Part shown: positions 53,398 through 61,597 of the stretch, piece after piece
Layout of the letters: every line of letters begins with the position of its first letter
How positions within the stretch are numbered: position 1 is the first letter of the stretch
From: Rhodoferax sp.
Lineage (GTDB): Bacteria; Pseudomonadota; Gammaproteobacteria; Burkholderiales; Burkholderiaceae_C
Reading direction: 5' to 3'
DNA: 64,000 nt
Assembly: GCF_018780565.1 (NCBI RefSeq)
Contig: NZ_JADMJN010000002.1
Span: 372,001 to 436,000, forward strand
Notes under the pieces: generated by a model
The model's input: only the letters and a program-made list of their open reading frames with translations
The model's database searches: none
What the model was told of the DNA's origin: nothing
Position numbers and translations under genes: made by a program

Positions 53398-54219
53398 CTA
53401 CTGATGGGCCGTGATTTCCACACCGATACCGCGGTATCCGAGGAATCGACATGCCTGGTTGAACATAGGCTCTCCGCTGACCCGAAACCTTTGTTCCGTA
53501 CCGTCGGAATTGACGCGGCTGAAGTTGAAATCCAGAAAAGGCTGGCGTGCCGCGATGGTGCTCTGAAGCGCTCCGCGTTCCAGTTCATTCCAGCCTGTGC
53601 CGGGCCCGCTGCCGGTCGCGTCAGGCTGGCTCTCATCCTTGATGCCCAGCATTTGGAGGACGGGGCCGGAAACCTTGGTAAAACGGCCGTTCTCATCCTG
53701 CTCCCAATACCAGTCGGAGGCGAGTTCTGTCAGGCTGCGATAGCGCGCCTCGCTTTCGCGCAACTCTGCGGTTCGCTGCAGCACGGTCTGCTCCAGTATT
53801 TTGTTGAAGTCGTCGAGCTTTTTGTACAGCAAACGTACTTCCAGCATGTTGTGGATTCGGGTTTTGACTTCGACCAGATCAAACGGCTTGCTGACAAAGT
53901 CCTTGGCCCCTGACTGCAAGGCCCGCAGCTTGTGGCCTGGCTGGGCGGTCAGCACGATCACTGGCAGGTAGTCGTCAGCAGCATCGGCTTTCAGGGCCTC
54001 CATGACCTGGAATCCATCCAGAACAGGCATATTCAGGTCAAGCAAAATCAGGTCGTAGTGATGGGTGCGATGCAGCGCACAAACCTCCTGCGGGTTCATC
54101 GTTGATGTCACCCTGGTGTAGGCGGCATCTTGCAGCAGTTGTGTGAGCAATTGCACGTTGGATGCCTGATCGTCAACGATCAGGATGCTGGCGTTCAGAA
54201 TATCGATGGTATTGAGCAT
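53398..54219 (-). CDS. Response regulator with C-terminal PAS domain
   Basis: A 273-residue protein. The receiver domain starts ASILIVDDQASNVQLLTQLL, with the phosphoacceptor Asp in LILLDLNMPVLDGFQVMEAL and Lys in DFVSKPFDLVEV. A helical linker (KILEQTVLQRTAELRESEA) leads to a PAS domain, YRSLTELASDWYWEQDENGR. No output kinase, GGDEF or DNA-binding domain follows, so it may be truncated or signal by protein contact. It lies 36 bp after a histidine kinase remnant on the same strand, its likely former partner. Confidence 0.85.
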   Translation of the reverse strand: MLNTIDILNASILIVDDQASNVQLLTQLLQDAAYTRVTSTMNPQEVCALHRTHHYDLILLDLNMPVLDGFQVMEALKADAADDYLPVIVLTAQPGHKLRALQSGAKDFVSKPFDLVEVKTRIHNMLEVRLLYKKLDDFNKILEQTVLQRTAELRESEARYRSLTELASDWYWEQDENGRFTKVSGPVLQMLGIKDESQPDATGSGPGTGWNELERGALQSTIAARQPFLDFNFSRVNSDGTEQRFRVSGEPMFNQACRFLGYRGIGVEITAHQ

Positions 54220-54255
54220 GGTCTTTTTTCCTTTGTTGGTGGATGCGACCGAGCC

Positions 54256-54420
54256 TCAGCTCGCGCCATTTGAAGAGTTGTCCGACAGTTTCAGTTCGAT
54301 CCAGAATACGCTGCCAACGCCAACGCCAACGCCAACGGTGCTTTGCACGCCGATGGCGCCACCCATCAAGCTCACCAGCTGTTTGCTCAGAACCAAACCA
54401 ATGCCCGTGCCATCGGCACG
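54256..54420 (-). pseudogene. Histidine kinase C-terminal remnant
   Basis: About 52 codons match the end of a HATPase domain: the G2 box [20 protein letters not shown] and the terminal SVFWIELKL. The rest of the kinase is absent; the sequence upstream (after 54420) has no kinase features. A hexamer expansion inserts extra Val-Gly pairs. The position before the response regulator suggests a kinase-regulator pair cut by deletion. Confidence 0.8.
54313..54336. repeat. Tandem hexanucleotide repeat (GCCAAC)4
   Basis: Four exact copies of GCCAAC. On the minus strand it encodes Val-Gly repeats inside the kinase remnant, where relatives have only one or two. Slippage after loss of selection is the simple explanation. 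Confidence 0.8.
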
Positions 54421-54975
54421 ATCAACAAGCATGCAACTCCCAGCCAAGTCAGTGATTTGTGGATGGATTTCAAGAAAAATGTGCCTCAGGGTTAACGCAA
54501 CGCTTTTTGGGCTTTCGGCGAGACTCGATGCAAGTTGAAATGCTTATCCTGACTCGCACAGTCAGTTGTGCGGGAGGCTGCTCCATACCCTTATACGCGC
54601 TTCCCCTGCAATGCCACCAGCTCTTTTCACGGGTCGACGAATGGAGATGTGGGCAGGGAACAGTCCGGCCGCCTCGTTACACATAGCGTAGCGAGGCGGG
54701 CATGCGCGATCTGTGCGCTGTCGCACATAAGAATTTTTTGGGTTAAATGGGTCTCTAGCCCTCTGTTTTATTGGGTTTTAAGCTACTTTTACGATAGCAA
54801 TCGAGGTGTTCTTCGGCAGGTGCACTGACAGATAGGTTGTTCGCACTTCACCTATTTGACGTTGGGTACGCCGGCGCACAGACCGGCCGCAGCAAGGCGG
54901 TAAGAATTGGCATTCGCCCGTGCTTGTGCCTGATGCGCAGTACGACTTGATTTTTATTTTTTGGAGAAGTTTGCC
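54421..54975. other. Intergenic stretch without recognisable gene
   Basis: About 550 bases between the kinase remnant and the glycine-zipper lipoprotein. No convincing coding frame is seen on either strand. It holds a degenerate copy of the family palindrome at 54780 and AT-rich sequence likely to contain the promoter of the downstream gene. It may be decayed sequence from the lost kinase. Confidence 0.6.
54780..54800. repeat. Degenerate palindromic repeat, copy 4
   Basis: AAGCTAC-TTTTACG-ATAGCAA: same 7-7-7 layout as the other copies, with the 3' arm intact and the 5' arm changed at three positions. Confidence 0.55.
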
Positions 54976-55200
54976 ATGAACCTAGTTAAACGCATTTCAT
55001 TGAGCTGGTCGACAGTGGTGTTGGTTTCGGTCATCGGCCTGGCGGGTTGCGCCGGCATGACGAGCCAGGAAAAGGGCACCGCCACGGGCGCTGTCATTGG
55101 TGGTGTTGCAGGCAATGTGCTGTGCGGTGGTCTACTCTGTACCGGTGCTGGCGCGGCTGTCGGTGGTGTTATTGGTCACGAGGTGAGCAAGCCTCGGTAA
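54976..55200 (+). CDS. Glycine-zipper lipoprotein
   Basis: A 74-residue OsmB/SlyB-like lipoprotein. The signal ends in the lipobox GLAGC (Cys23). The mature part is a glycine zipper (GTATGAVIGGVAGNVLCGG, GAGAAVGGVIGHEV). GGAGAAG lies eight bases before the ATG at 54976. Such proteins sit in the outer membrane and respond to osmotic or envelope stress; the precise role is unknown. Confidence 0.85.
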   Translation: MNLVKRISLSWSTVVLVSVIGLAGCAGMTSQEKGTATGAVIGGVAGNVLCGGLLCTGAGAAVGGVIGHEVSKPR

Positions 55201-55280
55201 GAACGACGGCCCTGGCGTGCGGCGCCATCTATGCACAATGCCGGCTTTTGCCGGCATTGTTTTGTCTACCTCCCTTCCTT

Positions 55281-55454
55281 CTATTGCATTCCTGCCGCAG
55301 TGACCTGTGCCGGTACCGTGTCGGGCTCGGCACCTGGTGTGTTCACCAGCAGGCGTCCCGCTTGATGGTGGACCGGCGCTGACGCAGTGGCTGCAACCAA
55401 TAGGATCAGCACCACGGCTGCGAGGATGAGCAAGAGGTTGAATGCGAAGAACAT
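55281..55454 (-). CDS. Small membrane protein of unknown function
   Basis: A 57-residue frame beginning MFFAFNLLLILAAVVLILLV, a single N-terminal membrane segment followed by a short polar tail (ASAPVHHQAGRLLVNTPGAE). AGGA lies six bases before the ATG, which supports translation. No family is recognised. Too short for many gene callers. Confidence 0.55.
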   Translation of the reverse strand: MFFAFNLLLILAAVVLILLVAATASAPVHHQAGRLLVNTPGAEPDTVPAQVTAAGMQ

Positions 55455-55484
55455 AGGTAATCCTGTTACGGGGAAGGTGGCGGC

Positions 55485-55685
55485 TCAGGCAGCGACGCGA
55501 ATGTTGCCCGTCCACTGGCAGGAAAACCGGCTACAGCGGTAGCGTTGCGTCGGCATCAGAAAATTCAACAGACGGTCAGTCGGTCGTCGGGGAGTTCGAA
55601 TCAGCTTTCCGCTGCATTCCGGACAGCTGTGTTTGCTGACGCTGACAAAGTCAGTGATCTCAGCACTCAGTTCCCTACGCTTCAT
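55485..55685 (-). CDS. Small zinc-ribbon-like protein
   Basis: A 66-residue basic protein with two Cys pairs: SCPECSGKLIRTPRRPTDR and RYRCSRFSCQWTGN. The spacing suggests a zinc ribbon. GGAG lies six bases before the ATG at 55685. I recall similar short proteins in Burkholderiales near stress genes, without function. It precedes the small membrane protein gene by 30 bp on the same strand. Confidence 0.7.
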   Translation of the reverse strand: MKRRELSAEITDFVSVSKHSCPECSGKLIRTPRRPTDRLLNFLMPTQRYRCSRFSCQWTGNIRVAA

Positions 55686-56029
55686 GTCCAACTCCTTGTG
55701 ATCTACGGTGAGAATTCATGACGGGACGATACGGAAAAAGTGGATGGGACTCTGTGCGCTGGGTCACGTAACGAAGAATGTGGAACTGCGATTTGAAATA
55801 GTGGAAAGAGTGGGCGAGCCGGCGTCATGTCCACAGCGCACGATTTTCTCGCCAGTGCAATGGCGCTCGCTTGGTTTGAATGGATAGCTTGCGATTTCTC
55901 AAATAGACAGATCAACAGCCACAGAGGCAGACTTGTCCTGTCAGATGGCCTGGCATATCCTGACCCGGGTGATTGGAACATCACCGTCAGATCAAAACCT
56001 GCTAGCTTTCAATGTCATTGGAGTTCATG
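55686..56029. other. Intergenic stretch without recognisable gene
   Basis: About 340 bases between the divergent zinc-ribbon and BON genes. No coding frame with a ribosome-binding site was seen. It should hold promoters for both directions; none matches a consensus clearly. Confidence 0.6.
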
Positions 56030-56344
56030 ATGCTTATCCGAACGCTGCTTGCGGCCACTATGACGGCCGTTGTCTTTATTGTTGCCACGGGTTGCGCGGT
56101 CACGCGCGGCCAGGAGAGTGTTGGTGCCTACATCGACGATGCCACCATCACCACGCAAATCAAGAGTCGTTATGTTGAGAACAAACAGGTTGATGCCGGG
56201 GCAATCAGCGTCGAGACGCTGAACGGCACTGTCATGTTGTCTGGCTTTGCCAAGAGTGCCACTGAAAGGAGCACTGCGGAGAGTATCGCGCGTGGTGTGA
56301 ATGGCGTAAAGGCAGTCAGGAACGAGATCACGGTCCGTCCGTGA
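56030..56344 (+). CDS. BON-domain lipoprotein, paralogue 2
   Basis: A 104-residue lipoprotein, lipobox VATGC (Cys22), one BON domain (VETLNGTVMLSGFAKSATER). By eye about 84 of 104 residues match the copy at 51043 with no gaps, so the pair arose by duplication. GGAG lies six bases before the ATG at 56030. A terminator-like hairpin follows at 56393. Confidence 0.9.
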   Translation: MLIRTLLAATMTAVVFIVATGCAVTRGQESVGAYIDDATITTQIKSRYVENKQVDAGAISVETLNGTVMLSGFAKSATERSTAESIARGVNGVKAVRNEITVRP

Positions 56345-56392
56345 GTCTGTGCGGTGTCAGATCCGCTGCCATAGCCCTTGATCCGGACTTTT

Positions 56393-56418
56393 CAGCCCGC
56401 GAGGACGCGGGCTGTTTG
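56393..56418 (+). terminator. Terminator-like hairpin between convergent BON and OmpA-like genes
   Basis: CAGCCCGCG-AGGA-CGCGGGCTG, a perfect 9-bp stem followed by TTTG. The short T run makes efficiency uncertain, but it lies between convergent genes, where termination is needed. Confidence 0.6.
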
Positions 56419-56421
56419 AGC

Positions 56422-57111
56422 TTAGCGTGAACCTGTCACTGTCTTGGTGCCCTGCATCTCCACATCGACGCGGCGATCCGGTTGCAGGCATGCAATGACC
56501 TTGGTGCTTTGTCCGCCTTTGCAATCACCAGCCTTGGTAACCGGCTGTGTTTCGCCGTGCCCTGTTGCCTCGATACGGGTGGCAGCAACATTCTTGCTCA
56601 CCAGATAATCCTTGACGCCAGTTGCGCGGCGCTCAGACAGCTTCTGGTTGTAAGCCGAGCCACCCAGTCGGTCTGCGTGGCCGGTGACCAGAATGACGTC
56701 ATAGGAAGTGCCATTGAGCTGACGCACCAGATCGTCCAGCATTGTTTTGCCTTCAGGCTTGATCTCCGACTTGTCGAAGGCAAAGAGTGCGTCAGCAGAG
56801 AAACTCATTTTTTGCAGCGGCAATGCGGCTGCTACAGGTGCTGCGGCTGCCGGCGCGGGTGTGTACTCAGCGGCTTTGGGGGCGGGTGGTGAGAGCACGG
56901 CCACGGGTTTGATGCTTGGGTCGCAGGGCTCAACTGCTCGCGCAGGCGTCCAATCGCTGGTGTGCCAGCACAGGCCGCTTGCACTCGTGATGATGTTACC
57001 TGAGGCATCCATGACATAGCCCTGGTTCCTGGCGTCCTGGGCCATGGCGGTGGCGGGAATCATGGTGGCGGCAACAATGGCGGCCAATGCAAATTTCGTA
57101 ATGGGTTTCAT
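56422..57111 (-). CDS. OmpA-family outer membrane/peptidoglycan-binding protein
   Basis: A 229-residue protein with signal peptide MKPITKFALAAIVAATMIPA ending at AMA. A short N-terminal segment holds WHTSDWTPARAVEPCDPSIK, then comes an Ala/Pro linker and a C-terminal OmpA domain (ALFAFDKSEIKPEGKTMLDD, VTGHADRLGGSAYNQKLSER). Two C-terminal cysteines (GDCKGG, IACLQPDRRVDV) are typical of OmpA in Burkholderiales. No eight-stranded barrel is present, so it is probably a periplasmic or lipid-free peptidoglycan linker. Confidence 0.9.
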   Translation of the reverse strand: MKPITKFALAAIVAATMIPATAMAQDARNQGYVMDASGNIITSASGLCWHTSDWTPARAVEPCDPSIKPVAVLSPPAPKAAEYTPAPAAAAPVAAALPLQKMSFSADALFAFDKSEIKPEGKTMLDDLVRQLNGTSYDVILVTGHADRLGGSAYNQKLSERRATGVKDYLVSKNVAATRIEATGHGETQPVTKAGDCKGGQSTKVIACLQPDRRVDVEMQGTKTVTGSR

Positions 57112-57359
57112 GGTGGTATCTCTCGGTTTTACTTTTTAACTGGCGCTTGATCTGCGAGGCATGACAACATGGAAAGCAGTGATCGCCGCCGGCTGTGGTG
57201 CTGTGCTTATCGCTGCCTCCACAGGTCAACAGCTTGAGGTTACGGCGCAAGGGCAGTGGCGTCTGTGTGCTGGCGAACGGATTGCAATGATTCGAAAACC
57301 TATGCTCCACAAATCCGAGCTACGGCGCGGAGAAGAACTTACCCCATCAAGGAAATTAA

Positions 57360-57974
57360 ATGAAAAAACTCACGTTCAGTACCATCGCATTTGCTGTCTC
57401 TCTTGCCTTCGGCTCCGGCGCCATGGCGCAAGGCATATCCAAGAGCGAATACAAAACCGGCAAGGATACGATCTCGGCTGATTACAAAGCCGCCAAGACC
57501 GGGTGCGCAACGCTGTCCGGCAATACCAAAGATGTCTGCGTGCTTGAAGCCAAGGGCAAAGAGAAGATCGCCAAGGCGGAGTTGCAAGCCAGCTATAAGC
57601 CAAGTGTGAAAAACGCCTACGAGGTGCGCGTGGCCAAGGCCGACGCAACCTACGCAGTTGCCAAGGAAAAATGCGATGACCTGGCCGGCAACGCAAAGGA
57701 TGTGTGTGTCAAGGAAGCCAAAGCCACTCAGGTTGCTGCCAAGGCTGATGCCAAGGCGCAGATGAAAGTGACGGATGCAAACAAGGCTGCCGACGAAAAA
57801 TCTTCCGACGCGCGCGCCAAGGCGAGTAGTGAAACTCTTGACGCCCGCAACCAGGCGGCCACTGACAAACTGGATGCCCAATATAAAGTGGAAAAGGAAA
57901 AGTGCGACACCTTCTCCGGGAACGCCAAGGATAACTGCCTTGCCCAGGCCAAGGTGCGTTTCGGCAAATCCTGA
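57360..57974 (+). CDS. Exported Lys/Ala-rich protein with three Cys-pair repeats
   Basis: A 204-residue protein with signal peptide ending GAMAQ. The mature helix-rich part contains three copies of a unit, each with two Cys: KTGCATLSGNTKDVCVLEAK, KEKCDDLAGNAKDVCVKEAK and KEKCDTFSGNAKDNCLAQAK. The spacing Cys-x9-Cys is constant in all three, suggesting one disulfide-pinned hairpin per unit. The region between units 2 and 3 is coiled-coil-like (KAADEKSSDARAKASSE). Homologues in Burkholderiales are, as I recall, hypothetical. The 248 bp upstream hold no supported gene. Confidence 0.8.
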   Translation: MKKLTFSTIAFAVSLAFGSGAMAQGISKSEYKTGKDTISADYKAAKTGCATLSGNTKDVCVLEAKGKEKIAKAELQASYKPSVKNAYEVRVAKADATYAVAKEKCDDLAGNAKDVCVKEAKATQVAAKADAKAQMKVTDANKAADEKSSDARAKASSETLDARNQAATDKLDAQYKVEKEKCDTFSGNAKDNCLAQAKVRFGKS

Positions 57975-58029
57975 TTTTCTTGCGTCGGCAATCGAGGGGC
58001 GATAGCGTTGCTATGCAACAATTCCATCT

Positions 58030-59304
58030 ATGTCCCGCCGCCTGATCCTTGCTTTGTCCCTGCTAGCCGTTTTGGCAGCAGGGATTTTTGCATGGTGGTC
58101 ATTACGGTCTGTTGTGGTGCCGGCGGTGACGTTGCGTGCAGCGCCACTTGTGCGCACACTGCAATTCTCTGCCCGGGTGGCGACCCTGTCCCGCGTGGAA
58201 GTGGGCAGCACAGTAACAGGGCGCGTGCTCCAGGTCATGGTCGCTGAGGGCGCGCAGGTTGCCATGGGTGATGTATTGGTTCGCATGGAAAGCGACGAGC
58301 TGCGTGCGGCCCTGGCTCAAGCGCAAGCCGGTGAGCGCCAGGCTGCTGCGCGCCTGGAGGGCTTGCGCAGCACCGGACGCCGCGTGACCCTGGCCGCCGT
58401 GGTTCAAGCGGAGTCGGTGCTGGCCGCCGCTCAGGCGGATTTGCAGCGGACGCAGGACCTGATGGTCAAGGGATTTGTCAGCGATGCGCGACTGGATGAA
58501 AGCAAGCGTACTGCCGCTGTCGCCCAGGCACAACTCGCCAGCGCGCGCGCTCAAAGCGCGGCCAATGCCGAACAGGGCACAGATCTGGTACAAGCCCAGG
58601 CGCAGCTGACGCTAGCAAGCGCTGCTACTGCGGCGGCGCGGGCGCGCCTGGCTCAGACAGCGGTGGCCGCACCGGCTGATGCCAAGGTGTTGTCTCGCCT
58701 GGTGGAGCCCGGCCAGATCGTTCAGCCAGGACGGTCGATGTTCAGCCTGGCGCTGGCAGGTCCGTTTCAACTGGTGGCGCAAGTTGATGAGCGCTATCTC
58801 GAACAACTCAAAGTCGGGCAGTCTGCCAGCGTGTTGGCCGATGCCTTTGCTGACCAGCGCTTCGTTGCACGTATTCAGTCGATTGCCCCGGTGGTCGATG
58901 CACAGCGTGGCGCGATCGAAGTCAAGTTTGCTTTGCAGCAGCCCGTGCCTGTTTTTTTGCGCGAGGACATGACCCTGTCGCTTGAGGTGGAGACCGCTCG
59001 CCGCGAGAGTGCGCTGACAGTTCCCTTGGACGCCTTGCATCCTGATCCATCCAGAGCTGGCACCACCGTATTGATTGAACGCGACGGGCGGGTGGTCGAG
59101 CGCAAGGTGCGTTTGGGTCTGCGAACGATCGAGGCCGCAGAGGTTCTGGACGGGCTTGCAGCTGGCGATGTGGTTCTCCGAGGGATCGCACCCAAACCCG
59201 GAGCGCGGGTTCGTGTCGATATGGCGAGTCGGGCGCTTGTGCTGCCACACAAAGGCGGGCAGGCAGATGCTGGCGCTGCCATGACCAACGCCATGGGCCG
59301 CTGA
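58030..59304 (+). CDS. MacA-like periplasmic adaptor (HlyD/RND type)
   Basis: A 424-residue membrane fusion protein. An N-terminal membrane anchor (LILALSLLAVLAAGIFAWW) is followed by a lipoyl-like domain, a long Ala/Gln-rich hairpin (ARAQSAANAEQGTDLVQAQA), and a beta-barrel/membrane-proximal domain (VVERKVRLGLRTIEAAEVLD). It links the inner-membrane permease encoded next with an outer membrane channel, which is not in the window. Starts ATG at 58030, 11 bp before the permease gene. Confidence 0.9.
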   Translation: MSRRLILALSLLAVLAAGIFAWWSLRSVVVPAVTLRAAPLVRTLQFSARVATLSRVEVGSTVTGRVLQVMVAEGAQVAMGDVLVRMESDELRAALAQAQAGERQAAARLEGLRSTGRRVTLAAVVQAESVLAAAQADLQRTQDLMVKGFVSDARLDESKRTAAVAQAQLASARAQSAANAEQGTDLVQAQAQLTLASAATAAARARLAQTAVAAPADAKVLSRLVEPGQIVQPGRSMFSLALAGPFQLVAQVDERYLEQLKVGQSASVLADAFADQRFVARIQSIAPVVDAQRGAIEVKFALQQPVPVFLREDMTLSLEVETARRESALTVPLDALHPDPSRAGTTVLIERDGRVVERKVRLGLRTIEAAEVLDGLAAGDVVLRGIAPKPGARVRVDMASRALVLPHKGGQADAGAAMTNAMGR

Positions 59305-59315
59305 GGGCTTGTTCG

Positions 59316-60542
59316 ATGCTGAGCTGGCTCGGATTCGAACGCCAAGTGGCTATTCGCTTTCTGCGCGAAGGGCGCATGCAGACCTTGCTTATCATCGTGG
59401 GTGTCGCGGCCGGTGTGGCTGTCATTGCTTACATTTCGGCGCTTATTACGGGCTTGCAGAAAAATACGCTGGAAAAAACACTGGGAGCCCAGGCACATGT
59501 CACCCTGAGTGCTCGCGATGATGTGGTGATCCCGGCGCGGGCTGTGGCTCTTGGAACGACGGGTTTGGTGCAGACGCAGCCGCGCGCGCAGCGACCTCGC
59601 TCCATTGCGAACTGGCAGCAACTGGTGCCTGTGATGCAGGCCATGCCCGGCGTGGCTGCTGTATCTCCCATGGTCTCCGCCGCCGGACTGGCCGTGCGTG
59701 GCGAAGCGTCGAAGTCGATTGCACTGATGGGGGTGGATCTTGACCACTATGACCGCATCGTGCATCTGCGCTCCAAGGTGGTTGAGGGTGTTGCCCGTTT
59801 GAATCCGGGAGAAGGCATTCTGGGCAAGGAGCTTGCTGACGACCTTGGGGTGCGGGTGGGCGACCGCGTGGGGCTGGTGGTTGGTAGCACTACCGATTCG
59901 CTGCGTGTGACCGCATTGGTGGACTTGGGGGTGCGCGAGTTGAATCGGCGTACTGTGATTGTTCCGCTGCGCGCCGCGCAAAGCCTCGCGAGCCTGCCGG
60001 GTGGCGCCACCAGTCTGGATATCGGGTTGACCGATGTCTGGGCCGCGCCTGGGCTGGCCACTGATCTCGGGCAGCGCTGGCCGTACAAGGTGGAGAGCTG
60101 GCAGGAGGCGAACGCACAGCTTTTGTCGGCATTGAATGCGCAGTCGATCAGCACGGCAGTGATCCGTGGCGTGGTCATGGTGGTGGTGGTGCTGGGTATC
60201 GCCAGCGTGCTGGTGGTGTCAGTGGTGCAAAAGCGCCGCGAGATCGGAATTCTGCGTGCCATGGGTGCCACGCAGGCGCAGGTGCTGCGGGTATTCCTGC
60301 TGCAGGGTGCGATCGTCGGCGCGTTGGGCTCGGTGCTTGGCATCCTGTTTGCCGTTGCATTGATCTGGGCATTCACCACTTTTGTGCTGGGTTCCGATGG
60401 ACTTCCGCTGTTCGCTATTTCGCTAGCGCCCGATTTGGCGCTGCGCATAGCGGGCGCCGCAACGGTTTGCGGTGTGCTGGCTGCCGTGGCTCCGGCCCGG
60501 CGCGCAGCGGCACTTGACCCGGCGCAGGCCATCCGAATGTGA
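59316..60542 (+). CDS. ABC transporter permease, MacB/LolC type
   Basis: A 408-residue permease with an N-terminal membrane segment (LLIIVGVAAGVAVIAYISAL), a large periplasmic MacB_PCD-like domain, and three C-terminal segments (VVMVVVVLGIASVLVVSVVQ and following). The cytoplasmic coupling helix is KRREIGILRAMGATQAQVLR. It is separate from its ATPase, unlike MacB. Middle gene of a three-gene exporter operon. Confidence 0.9.
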   Translation: MLSWLGFERQVAIRFLREGRMQTLLIIVGVAAGVAVIAYISALITGLQKNTLEKTLGAQAHVTLSARDDVVIPARAVALGTTGLVQTQPRAQRPRSIANWQQLVPVMQAMPGVAAVSPMVSAAGLAVRGEASKSIALMGVDLDHYDRIVHLRSKVVEGVARLNPGEGILGKELADDLGVRVGDRVGLVVGSTTDSLRVTALVDLGVRELNRRTVIVPLRAAQSLASLPGGATSLDIGLTDVWAAPGLATDLGQRWPYKVESWQEANAQLLSALNAQSISTAVIRGVVMVVVVLGIASVLVVSVVQKRREIGILRAMGATQAQVLRVFLLQGAIVGALGSVLGILFAVALIWAFTTFVLGSDGLPLFAISLAPDLALRIAGAATVCGVLAAVAPARRAAALDPAQAIRM

Positions 60543-60551
60543 GCCGCCGGC

Positions 60552-61274
60552 ATGAAAGCTGCAACATCCCTGATTGAACTGAGCGACATCCGAAAGAGCT
60601 ACAACCTGGGCCTGGCCAATGAAGCAGAAGTTCTGCATGGCATTTCATTCGCCATTGACCCGGGAGAATTTGTCGCCTTGATTGGACCGTCGGGCTCGGG
60701 AAAGAGTACTTTGCTCAACATCGTGGGTTTGCTTGAACGCATGACTGCGGGAAGCTACCGCATACAAGGCGAAGAGAGCAGCAGCCTGGATGACGCGGCC
60801 CTCACGCTGCGTCGGCGTGCGGTACTGGGCTTTGTGTTCCAGTTCCATCACCTGCTGCCCGCCTTCAGTGCGCTTGAGAATGTGACCCTTCCCGCATTGA
60901 TGCGCGAGGGGTTTGTGACGCCGGCCCAGCGCGAGCGTGCACGCGCGGTGCTGACAGCAGTCGGCCTGAAGGACGCCATGGACAAACGACCCGGCGAGCT
61001 CTCGGGTGGCATGCAGCAGCGCGTGGCAATTGCGCGCGCATTGGTTTTGGAGCCACCTTTGGTGCTGGCTGACGAGCCCACAGGCAACCTGGACCGTGCC
61101 TCATCCGACGAGGTATTCACTTTGATGCGGCGCATGCATGCCGAGTTCAATACCTCCTTTCTTGTGGTGACGCACGACCCGCGTCTGGCAGCACGTTGCG
61201 ACCGGGTCATCGAACTGGTAGATGGCCATATCGAGCGTGACGAGCGGACTCCTGTCAGAGAGGTCCTACGCTAG
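60552..61274 (+). CDS. ABC transporter ATP-binding protein, MacB/LolD type
   Basis: A 240-residue ATPase with Walker [16 protein letters not shown], signature [20 protein letters not shown], and Walker [13 protein letters not shown]. It belongs to the MacB/LolD/FtsE class, which drives mechanotransmission rather than import. It follows the permease by 9 bp. The substrate (lipoprotein, peptide or drug) cannot be deduced. Confidence 0.92.
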   Translation: MKAATSLIELSDIRKSYNLGLANEAEVLHGISFAIDPGEFVALIGPSGSGKSTLLNIVGLLERMTAGSYRIQGEESSSLDDAALTLRRRAVLGFVFQFHHLLPAFSALENVTLPALMREGFVTPAQRERARAVLTAVGLKDAMDKRPGELSGGMQQRVAIARALVLEPPLVLADEPTGNLDRASSDEVFTLMRRMHAEFNTSFLVVTHDPRLAARCDRVIELVDGHIERDERTPVREVLR

Positions 61275-61422
61275 TGCAGGCGGTCACCTGACGGCAGCAC
61301 GGGAGACTGACCTATCGCATTGGTTTGTCGCGGGGAACACACTCAGACCAGCGCATCGAAAGATGCGTGAACTTGTGTATATACCCCGGGCCGCTGACGC
61401 GGTTCACCTCAGGAGTCTTGCG

Positions 61423-61587
61423 ATGCTGCACTATGCCGTTGTGTTTTTTATCATTGCTCTTGTCGCCGCGCTGTTCGGTTTTGGTGGCATCGCTGCCAGC
61501 GCCGTTGGCATCGGAAAAATTCTTTTCATTGTCTTTGCCGTTCTGGCAATCGCCAGCTTCCTGTTCGGCCTCATCCGCAAGCGCTGA
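61423..61587 (+). CDS. DUF1328-family small membrane protein (YtjA-like)
   Basis: A 54-residue protein, [20 protein letters not shown] then [20 protein letters not shown], with two membrane helices, matching DUF1328. The upstream open frame from 61222 continues the previous gene's tail and is not part of it. Function unknown; commonly found among stress-response genes in this family. Confidence 0.9.
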   Translation: MLHYAVVFFIIALVAALFGFGGIAASAVGIGKILFIVFAVLAIASFLFGLIRKR

Positions 61588-61597
61588 GTTCGATCGC

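Noticed and set aside
57161..57481. Small plus-strand frame upstream of the three-repeat protein
   Set aside because: It overlaps the start of the well-supported gene at 57360, has no clear ribosome-binding site and its sequence shows no family feature.
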